64,000 nt of DNA from Cladocopium goreaui (lineage: Eukaryota > Sar > Dinophyceae > Suessiales > Symbiodiniaceae). The stretch lies in contig CAMXCT020000893.1 in NCBI GenBank assembly GCA_947184155.2, positions 1 to 64,000 of the forward strand, given 5' to 3'. Below the pieces are notes generated by a model. That model had not been told where the DNA came from and ran no database searches. It worked only from the letters and a program-made list of their open reading frames with translations. The first letter of the stretch is position 1. Each line of letters starts with the position of its first letter. This document shows, piece by piece, positions 54,831-64,000 of this stretch. The position numbers were made by a program, and so were the translations under genes.

Positions 54831-54979
54831 AACGAACAAAGAAAGAAACAAACGCACACACACAAATTAAAGGACCGGATAACCCCACAAGCCAACTTCT
54901 TCCAATAATGAGCAACAAATGTTGTAGCGGGACAGGGAAGGAAGGAAAGACAAAGGAGGTGGTGGAGGATCGAGACGTT

Positions 54980-55320
54980 AAAAAGTTGCGTGTGTGTGTG
55001 TGACAAAGTTGTATGTGAAAGATGGTGCGTGACAAAGTTGTGTGTGAAAGATGGTGTGTGACAAAGTGGTGTGTGAAAGATGGTGTGGCGAAAGATGGTG
55101 TATGACAAAGTTGTGTGTGAAAGATGGTGTGGTGAAAGATGGTGTGTGACAAAGTGGTATGAAAGATGTGTGTGTGAAAGATGTGTGTGTGTGAAAGATG
55201 TCTGTGACGGTGTGTGAAAGATGGTGTGTGACAAAGTGGTGTGTCAAAGATGGTGTGTGACAAAGTTGTGTGTGAAAGATGGTGTGTCAAAGTCAAAGAT
55301 GGTGTGTGACGAAACGCCAC
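54980..55320. repeat. GTGTGTGACAAAGTTGTGTG minisatellite
   Basis: A ~30-bp unit (GTGTGTGACAAAG plus TTGTGTGTGAAAGATG) in about 11 variants; a few further units occur at 56270-56365. Translations rich in VCDKVVC or HTTLSHTIF are products of the repeat. Confidence 0.9.
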
Positions 55321-56270
55321 ACTGCCAGCCCAGTGCCACAAGTGCCACACCTGCCACGCAAAACGAAGGCAGATGTCACCAAGTGCCACGCCTGCCATGC
55401 CAAGCGGCGCGGCGCCCCGGGGGACTCAGCGCGCCCAAGCGCGCCACCAGAGCCAGCCCAGTGCCATAAGTGGCACGCCTGCCACGCGAAGCGAAGGTGG
55501 ATGTGCCACGCCTGCCACGCAAAGTACCGCCGCGTCACCGGCGACCAAGCGCGCCCAAGCGTGCCCAAGCGCGCCCAAGCGCGCCACCAGAGCCAACCCG
55601 GTGCCATAAGTGCCACGCCTGCCACGCAAAACGAAGGTGGATGTCACCAAGTGACATACCTGCCATGCGAAGCGAAGGTGGATGTCACCAAGTAACATGC
55701 GGCCTGCCACACAAAGTACCGCGGTGGACAAACGCGACACCAGAGCCAGCCCAGTGCCATAAGTGCCACGCCTGCCACGCAAAACGAAGGTGGATGTCAC
55801 CAAGTGACATACCTGCCATGCGAAGCGAAGGTGGATGTCACCAAGTGCCACGCCTGCCACGTAAAAGTACCGCGGCGTCACCGGCGACCAAGCGCGCCCA
55901 AACGCGCCCAAACGCGCCACCAGAGCCAGTCCAGTGCCATACCTAGGTAAGTGCCATGCCTGCCACGCAAAACGAAGGTGGAACGCCTGCCACGCGAAGC
56001 GAAGGTGGATGTCACCAAGTGCCATGCGGCCTGCCACACAAAGTACCGCGGCGTCACCGGCGACCAAGCGTGCCCAAGCGCGCCCAAGCGTGGACAAGCG
56101 CGACACCAGAATCAGCCCAGTGCCATAAGTGGCAAGTGCCACGCCTGCCACGCAAAACGAAGGTGGATGTCACCAAGTGCCACGCCTGCCATGCGAAGCG
56201 AAGGTGGATGTCACCAATTGCCACGCCTGCCACGCAAAGTACCGCTGTCGACAAGTGCCACGCCTGCCGC
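55320..56270. repeat. GC-rich GCCACGCCTGCCACGC minisatellite
   Basis: A higher-order repeat with TGCCACGCCTGCCACGC, AAGGTGGATGTCACCAAG and, in some units, GTACCGCGGCGTCACCGGCG plus GCGCCCAAGCGCGCC. CpG-rich, unlike 30-36.6 kb. Every frame is largely open. Confidence 0.9.
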
Positions 56271-56719
56271 AAAGATGGTGTGCAAGTACCGCAAAGATGG
56301 TGTGTGAAAGATGGTGTGCAAGGTTGTGTGTGAAAGATGGTGTGTGACAAAGTTGCGTGTGAATGAAAGGGGGCGTGGCGGAGGAGGAGGCGGAGGCGGG
56401 ATACAGAATCAAAAACAAGAACCCCACACAAAGATGGGGAACAAACAAAATACATATATGATTATAAAATATTATAAATCCAAGTTGCCCGGGCAGGTGT
56501 GTGAAGTTCTGCGGGACGTGGCTCTGGTGGGCTCATGGTGCTGGTCTGCTGGGGGGTGTGGGGGAACCCCGCTAAACTTCGGGGTGGAATCATCTGCTGG
56601 GGAATGCGTATTTCCACCTGCCTTTGCCATTTGCTGTATTCACACCCCCACCCATGTTTGTCGGGCTATTGGTATTGCCATGTGTTTGTGAATCCGCAGG
56701 GAGAGAGGAACCCAGGCCA

Positions 56720-57265
56720 GTAAAGAGTAAGGTGCAGGTTGCTGCTGCTGTGGTGACATGCCTGGTGGGCATCCCATGTTCTTCGTCATATGCTGCTGTG
56801 CTGGCTGGCCTGCCCCCGTGTTTGACCCCGCTTGCTGCACTGGCTGCTCTCCCACGCCAGTCCTTGCTGCACTGGCTGGCCTGCCGCCGTGTTTGGGCGG
56901 TGTCTCAAAATAAGTCCTTGCTGCAACGTTGCGAATGCAGCTGTGTTCGGTGTCCTTGCTGCACTGGCTGCTGCTGTCCGGAGTCCCAGGTGTCCCAAAT
57001 TGGGTCCTTGCTGCCATGGCTGAGTTGCACCTGCAGGTTGGTGTCCTTGCTGTGTCTGCTGCTGTGCCGGCTCACCTCCTGCCATGTTTGTTTGCTGCTG
57101 TGCTGGCTGACCTGCACCATGATGGGTGTCTCAATTTGTGGCCTTGCTGCTGTGCCAAAGTGTGTCCCTGCTGCTCTGCCATGCCCGGCGGGTGTCCTTG
57201 CTGCGCTGGCTGCTGCTGTGCTGGCTGACCTCCTGCCATGTTTGCCGGGCGTCCTTGCTCCAACG
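56720..57265 (-). repeat. Degenerate Gln/Ala-rich coding-like repeat
   Basis: The minus strand encodes overlapping fragments such as GQPAQQQPAQQGH and SQHSSKQTWQEVS in different frames. The unit is ~45-90 bp with TTGCTGCTGTGCTGGCTG on the plus strand. It is similar in character to the Gln-rich array at 35.4-36.6 kb but not the same unit. Confidence 0.5.
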
Positions 57266-57269
57266 CGGC

Positions 57270-58390
57270 CCAAAATGGCTCAAGATAAGCGCTATACCGT
57301 GCCAACGTTGCCAAAAATGTCCCAATATAGCCAAAAATGGCCCAAGATAAGCCCAATATGGTCCCAACTCTTGCACAACAAGGGCCACCACAAACCACAA
57401 AATACCACTAAAATGGCTCAACATAAGCCAAATATGGTGCCAACGTGGCCCAAAATGTCCCAACATGGCCAAAAACTCTTGCCCAACAAAGGCCAACACA
57501 AACCACCAAATACACCAAAATGGCTCAACATGAGCCCAATATATATATATGCAATATGGTGCCGACATAGCCCACAATGGCCCAACATAGCCCAAAATGG
57601 TGCAAGATAAGCACAATATGGTCTCAACTCTTGCCCAACAATGGCAAAAAAACACGGAATACACCAGAATGGCCCAACATGAGACCAATATGGTGCCGAC
57701 ATAGCCCACAATGGCCCAACATAAGCCCAATATGGTAGCCCAAAATGGCCCAAGATAAGCCTAATATGGTCCCAACTCTTGCCCAACAAAGGCCGACCCA
57801 AACCACAAAATACCCCTAAAATGGCTCAACAAAGGCAAACGCAAACCACAGAATACACCAAAATGGCCCAACATGAGCCTATAATATGGTGCCGACATAG
57901 CCCACAATGGCCCAACATAAGCCCGAGATCAGGCAAACATAGCCTAACTGCAGCATGCCCCAAGAAAGAAACAAAAACAAACGAAAAATAGCAGCAAAAA
58001 CCATCAGCAACGCAGTCCACAAATTGTATTTGTTCCTGGTATTTTTGGTGTTTTTTGCAAACGCCGGGTATGGACGAAAATTTAACGACATTGAAATGCC
58101 CAAGTCCAAAACAAAGGCCGACACACAGATCCGAAAATAGCCCAAAATGGCCCAACATGAGCCCAATATGGTGCCAACATGGCCCAAATGTCCCAACATA
58201 GCCCAAAATGGCCCAAGATAAGCCCAATATGGTCCCAACTCTTGCCCAACAAAGGCCAACACAAACCACACAATACCCCTAAAAGTGCTCAACATGAGCC
58301 CAATATGGTGCCAACGCTGGCCCAACATCCCAGAAGCGCGCAACATGGGCAAAAATGAGGCCCACGGAGCCAAAACTGCACCCTCCTGTT
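57270..58390. repeat. Composite CCCAAAATGG repeat block D
   Basis: Same motif family as blocks A-C; anchor-like sequence at about 58058 (with CGCCGGGTATGGACGAAAAT). Confidence 0.9.
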
Positions 58391-58394
58391 CTGT

Positions 58395-58805
58395 AAATCA
58401 AAAATTGGGTTTGCACACGCTCCATGCCCCCCCCACACCCCCCCCCTAGGGCAAAGCTACATCAACTCCTTGCGCTGTTCCAGCGCTTTCCGTCATCAAA
58501 AATTAGGTTTGCAAACGCTCCATGCCCCCCCCCCCCACACCCCCCCTAGGGCAAAGCTACATCAACTCCTTGCGCTGTTCCAGCGCTTTCCGTCATCAAA
58601 AATTGGGTTTGCACACGCTCCATGCAAACCCAACACCCCCCCCACACCCTCCCCCCTAGGGCAAAGCTACATCAACTCCTTGCGCTGTTCCAGCGCTTTC
58701 CGTAATCAAAAATTGGGTTTGCACACGCTCCATGCCCCCCCCCACACACCCCCCCTAGGGCAAAGCTACATCAACTCCTTGGGCTGTTCCAGCGCTTTCC
58801 GTCAT
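58395..58805. repeat. ~105-bp tandem repeat, four copies
   Basis: Copies start near 58397, 58495, 58597 and 58705. Each has AAAAATTGGGTTTGCACACG, a poly-C run, CTAGGGCAAAGCTACATCAA and GCTGTTCCAGCGCTTTCCGT. Confidence 0.9.
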
Positions 58806-58809
58806 CTCT

Positions 58810-61800
58810 CCCCGTTGCCATGGGTAACCCTGATGATCCATTATGTGCATGCGCTTGCGTACAAACATCATACCTATTTTATCCTATTTAATTACCTGCC
58901 TTTGGAGACATCCATCTCTTTCTGAGGGAAGCTAAAGAGATCCAGCAATTTTCATGCGTGCTGCTGCTGGTTGCCTAACTTGTCTCTTTATATGCTACAA
59001 GACGAAGATTACTATGTGGCACTCTGACGCTGCAGGACATTGCAGGACAATAGCATATCTACCACCTGGATCCACCTGGCTCATATTGACTCTGCTGCCT
59101 TTGACATCCTTAGACAATCGAGAATAGAATTCACAGCAAAGTATCTCTCGTGGCAGGACGTTGAGGCCTGCCCCTGCGCGGAGTGAAATTCAAAACGATG
59201 TTCCGCCTCATGTACGACTAGATTCATCAGAAAAAATCAGGACCACGAAGGGACCAAAGAGGATACAAAAGGATGCAAAAGGCACATATCTTAAATGAAC
59301 TTAAGTGATATGAAGCGCTTCGTTGAAAACGAAGGGAGTCTTCCAAGTGCAGTGCCATTGCCGCTCCGGATCAGTTCTGAAATGGCGTCCGATCAAGTAA
59401 ATGGTTTTTCCGAAAGGACAGGTTTCAACACAATCAAGAAATATCAAGAAACTTCCCGACTTCTCTCTCACTCTCCACTCAAAGGTGCAAATCTACCTCC
59501 GGCCTGGTTAGTCTAAGGCTTGACACGACATCAAACAACTTGAGCTTAGATCAGCAAGCCGCGATCTATAGGGATCTGTAGGGATCTACAGGTACTGTTA
59601 CAACTTGGTAGCGCATGGATGCGCATGGTACTGGCCGCTGAGGCAGCAGCTCCTCGCCGCTTTTGGAGCACAGATCGAGCTCCTAGGGTATAATAGCTGC
59701 AAGTTGCAAGTTGCTGCATCATGGAGGCTTGAAAGGCAATCATTCCGTGCAAACAGTACCCTGAGAGAACTGCTCAGTTGCTACTTGATCCTTATTGATG
59801 CTACTTGCCCCTTGTTGCTGTACTAGATCTGGGGGGAAAAACGACCGCGTGAATTTAGATCCGAACATGAAAGAAGCGTTCAGATACCGTTCAGCCTTGC
59901 TGTGCTGATCTCCCGGCAAAGTGAAGCATCTCTTGCCCCTGCAAGGCCGCATCAAGTATCCCTTGCACCCGCTGCCTTCAAACGCTTCCAAGGTGAAGCC
60001 CCGAGAGGTCAGGATATGTCAGGAGTGAGGGCAGGGTCATTGCAATGCGCATTGCAAATTAAAGAAGTAGTAGACAATTGTAAATCTCTATAAAATGAAG
60101 AAATATGAAGAAGTAGAAAAAGAAGAAGAATCCTTTGCTAGTGGCGGCAGCCTCACGGGACGTGACACTCAAGACTTCAAATGGAAATTGGACAAGGAAG
60201 CCCCCAAACTGCAAATTGAGAAAATGCATACCCAAAGTATTCGCCAAGCAGTTTCACAGCGAGAGAGAAAACCGCATACCACTCACCTGTGGTATCCCAT
60301 CTGCTTTATCAATGCCAGAACTGGTCACAGATGTCAATGTCTGCCGCTGTTCTGGGCCACAAAAATCTTCGAAAAAAAAGACGTCAGTGAGTGGCTCAGG
60401 ACAACCCATGCAATTTCCACAAGTGATCCCAAAATGGGGGTGACGTCCATAAGTGATCTCCAAATCTCTAGAATGTCAGTGATATGTCAGTGATGTTATA
60501 TGTTATATGTAACTGATGTATAGTGATAGTGTCTCCAACACGTTGCTGCTGCTATATGTCACCACTCCCCCATGGTGAAACATCAAACCTTCACCCCGCC
60601 TGTCAGATTTCAAGATGAAGTCCTGTATGAAGGGCTGCCCCTCTACTTCCTGGAAGGCTGGCATAGCCAAGCAGTGGATTCATAAAACAAAATCAATACA
60701 TCTTCAATACGTACCATATACTACCATCACTCCCTTGGCAAAACCCAAAATCATTGCCAAAGTTTGCCTCAACCGGAAAGGGATTCTGAAAGAAAAAAAA
60801 AGCACCTTTTGATCCTTTTCGCCTCATGAACCACAACTGCCAGTACCCGGCTCAGCCGGTCAGGCAAAAGGGTAGCCCATAAGGGCAGTGGGGACTTCCG
60901 CCATTCACTTTGGGCAGATGGGCGAACTGACCACGGTGAGGGCAGGCCAGAGAGGCAGCAGTCATTGCTCACAATAATCTTTGAACATGTCACTTGGGGC
61001 CGTACGGCTCCTGGGATGTCAAATTGACATTGACATGTTGAGACATGTTTTGGCATGTTTCTTTTTTTAAAGACATCGTTATTTGAGACATCAAATTCCA
61101 ACCATGCTTCAACAGGGTAGCAAGCTTGGCGTGTTCCATTCATGTTTGTACACCTGATCTTTCTTGATTCTTTCTTGCGTGATTCCAGTATGACCAGTCT
61201 CCCAACCAAGACGATTGCTTGACTAATGCCAACCGCTCATCTTAGGCGCTCTTTGGAGGACCTGCAGCCTGGGACAAGTGAATATTGCTCTGACTTCGCC
61301 GAGAGCGCGCAGCACTTCAATCAGGACACTTTAGCTGGCACAAATGTATATACTTTTGCTGGCTTCCATGCGTGCATATTTGTGGGCTGTAAGAAGGGTG
61401 ACTGTGTCTGCAAATTCATCTGATGCGTTCTTGCGACAATCTATGCAGACCTGATTTTCAATAAGTACATATACACTTTCTCTGGGATCATATGGGAAGC
61501 GAGATGAACAGCAAGTCTGCACACTTACTGGGACAAGCACTGTGAAAAGCAGCCATCTAGAAATTATATATGTGAACTTATTCAATGATTTGCCACCAAA
61601 GCAAAGTGCAAGAACGGGACGTCTCCACACGTGCTTGACAAACCTGCATCCGCGGCTAATCTCAGATCCACCGAGGTTCTGACGAGTCTTGGATAAAGCT
61701 GATGGGAACGTGCCTTCACATGCTTGACGTCTGGAAGCAAATCCTGGTGACGCACACGACTGTCTGCGACCAGGGATGCGAATGGACGATCCACATGTTC

Positions 61801-62130
61801 ACCATTGCTCACCCCTGGAATAGCTATGCATATATACCAGTCATGTCTGTGCAACTCAGGTGCGATTGTGATGTGACCCTGCGCAGTTGACTGCATTTAC
61901 TCCATTTCTTGTCTTCACATCGTTGCCTCCAACATCGAACAAAGATGATATCATTCGATTCATATCAATTCTATATACATTATAATTGTAAATATGCTAT
62001 ACTATAGGTTTGTATCTGTATCTGTATCATGTATATTCATGTATCCGCGTGCATTCTACAATCCCACCCCAGGGTTCGCTTCTGACAGTACAGTAGCATA
62101 ACAAGAAGCGTCATGCCCTCGAGCTGTTCA
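58810..62130. other. Unique DNA, no supported gene
   Basis: Scattered frames of 60-146 codons on both strands lack motifs and paired splice sites. Composition is mixed, with modest CpG. Nothing further can be supported. Confidence 0.4.
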
Positions 62131-62133
62131 TAG

Positions 62134-62257
62134 CTGGGACAAATTTGCCGCAACCTTCAATCGCATCTTTGTCTCCGGAGATGGTGTCCACAATGGCGAC
62201 ATCAAGGGAATTGACCTCTGGGAAGCTGTACAAAGCAATGGGAAATGGCGACGCAGA
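62134..62257 (+). CDS. Candidate internal exon, unknown gene
   Basis: Bounded by a TTCATAG acceptor and a GTGAGTGAGC donor. Read from 62135 it gives a 41-residue protein-like segment beginning WDKFAATFNRIFVSGDG and including IKGIDLWEAV. Length (124 bp), clean splice sites and balanced composition make it the best exon candidate in the last 5 kb, but no adjacent exon was recognised and no family is known to me. Confidence 0.35.
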
Positions 62258-63110
62258 GTGAGTGAGCACGATGCAAAACGCCAAGAGTCGACAGAATTGG
62301 AACAGTTTTGTGGAAGTCGCAGGGGCTAGGTGCGCCTACTGAATGTATATGATATTTAAATTCCTTCAGTCGGTGCAGGAATAGTTTGGCCAAAGGCACT
62401 CCACAGCAATCTCCACCTTTGCTGGTTTGGGGTGTCGCCAGCGACTTTCCTGCAAATTGGAGGGAGCGTAGCAGCGCTGGGATCGTGCTCTTCAAATTAC
62501 ATGACTCTTGTCAGCGCGCACGTGTGTGTATACAATGCAAGTGTAGGCCAACTATATAATTCCGAGGAACTCACAAGTTGTCAGAAAATCTGTTGCAGGT
62601 CCTTCTTGTGATGATCCAAGGACTTCCGAAGGAAAGCTGCTTCTTGCCGCGCCTGTGAAATATTGCATATTGGTAAACCAAACTTTATAAAAAGGAGGTA
62701 TGAGGAAGGTGCTTCTACAGATCCACCTGCTTGTTGTTGATCCTTCTTCCACGTTTACAAGTCCACAAATGAACAGGACTTGCCTGTGAGAAAATCCTAT
62801 GAGCATCTGATCTTTCATAATTTATGACTCACGACCTGTCAAACCCTCACATGAGTTTTCTGATGAGCAACAATGATTCACAGAAGTGAATTGTGACTTT
62901 TACAGGATTCGGTGTTTTTTTTGCCGCTTCTGCGTCTGATGTTTCTGCTCTCTCGAACCTCCAGCATCTTTGTGTTGTGTTCTTCCTTGAGCTCTCCATG
63001 CCTTGAACCAGCGGTCATCTGCAAAAATCTGTCAACCAAATAAGAATTGATTTATTAAGATATCAGGAACTCAACTAAACCACTCAAAGCACAATCACAA
63101 CGATGCGTAC
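62258..63110. other. No supported gene
   Basis: Nothing beyond short open frames. Confidence 0.4.
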
Positions 63111-63124
63111 TGATTACTCTAACG

Positions 63125-64000
63125 AAAACAAACGTAGACCCTAATTACATTAAACCTACGTTTAAACGTAGACCCCGGTGAGCAAATTTGCTGATCCAGG
63201 GTCTATCTTTTCTTGTAAAAACATGTAAAAAAAAACATGCAAGTCAAAAAGTGTGGATAACATAGACCCTTGGGATGACATGAACAACAATGGAAAACTG
63301 GCATAACATAGACCCCACATGTTGCATGCAATTTTAACCTTGTTTTACTCACTAACATGGACCTTAACAACAACTTATAATACCTGTGCAGTAGCATTGC
63401 AAGTAGGGATAACACAGACCCTGGACTGGTATCAGGGTCTATGGTTCCTTGTAATAAAGATTTGGGTGCCTGCAAAACTCAACAATGGGGATAACATAGA
63501 CCCTGGGGATACAATGGACAACAATGGCCAACAATGGACAACTGGCATAATAACATAGACCCCACATGTTGCATGCCAATTTCACCTCCAACTCTGGGGA
63601 TCACATAGACCCTGGGGATACAATGGACAAAATGAAAAAACGAGCAAGACATAGACCCTATAAATTGCATTCTCGCTTTACCACACTAACACAGACCCTG
63701 TCAATAATAACTTTATTTGAATGGACTCCATTCCAGATATGGATCTCATAGACCCTTTTACCTAGAAGGGGGGAAGAGCAAGAAGAAGGGAAGGAGAAAG
63801 AGGATAAACGGAAGTTAGAGACTTTCACAAGACAAGGGCGTGCTTGTAGAAACAAGCACTTCACTTAACCAATCTATAAACCGCTATTGACAAGTCAACT
63901 GCCAACTTGGAGGCGGTTTCCAAACATTCCACACAAGTCCCCAAAGCAAATCATACCCATGTTTGATGAGAATGGTTCCCTATTGTTTAGACCCTGGTGC
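63125..64000. repeat. Dispersed-tandem repeat on ATAGACCC
   Basis: ACATAGACCCT or close variants recur about 14 times, roughly every 30-60 bp, alternating with ATACAATGGACAA, CACATGTTGCATGCA and GGGTCTAT in the reverse sense. The array continues to the window edge. Confidence 0.75.

Overview
The window looks like nuclear DNA of a dinoflagellate, most likely a Suessiales/Symbiodiniaceae-type genome. The main reasons are relics of the dinoflagellate spliced leader (SL) at the 5' ends of both retroelements and of one gene family, two very large Ty1/copia-type polyproteins, several gene fragments and minisatellites of kinds I recall from such genomes, and the near absence of compact ordinary genes. 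Species is not determinable by eye. No rRNA, tRNA, CRISPR array or bacterial-style operon was seen.

Layout. 1-17.3 kb (minus): one open frame of 5,261 codons. It holds a complete copia polyprotein (coiled-coil gag, two CCCH fingers, protease, integrase, reverse transcriptase, RNase H), two extra C-terminal domains, and then, without a stop, a second ~2,000-residue module. That module carries a CCHC zinc knuckle and a KptA/Tpt1-like RNA 2'-phosphotransferase fold, which is cut by a frameshift at an 8-bp tandem duplication. 17.3-19.4 kb: leader and gene-poor DNA. 19.4-26.1 kb: a small inverted-repeat element, then about 16 copies of a ~280-bp satellite interrupted by two C-tract-ended insertions. 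26.1-27.6 kb (minus): decayed copy of a dinoflagellate repeated gene. 28.2-37.9 kb: a 1.3-kb inverted duplication carrying a zinc-finger gene family member in each arm (near complete left, truncated right). The ~6.4 kb between the arms is strikingly CpG-poor and contains pseudogene debris, TATG microsatellite and a Gln-rich repeat array. 37.9-46.9 kb (minus): a second, diverged and degenerate copia element with the same domain order. 47-58.8 kb: four blocks of CCCAAAATGG-type composite repeats, a 4-kb-spaced segmental duplication, coding-like minisatellites and one isolated exon. 58.8-64 kb: sparse DNA with one candidate exon and a terminal repeat built on ATAGACCC.

How it fits together. Element 1 is intact over nearly 16 kb and may be young or recently active. 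Element 2 carries at least eight lesions. Both share an SL relic and a 15-nt conserved leader motif that could be a primer-binding site. Both encode two domains outside canonical Ty1/copia elements: a PCTGG...DGC...KPW domain and an RxHxxPR...WxGxTxF domain (three copies in the window). A recurring mutational signature, frameshifts exactly at 5-10 bp tandem duplications, appears at five places. All domain calls are from motif reading; nothing was searched against databases.
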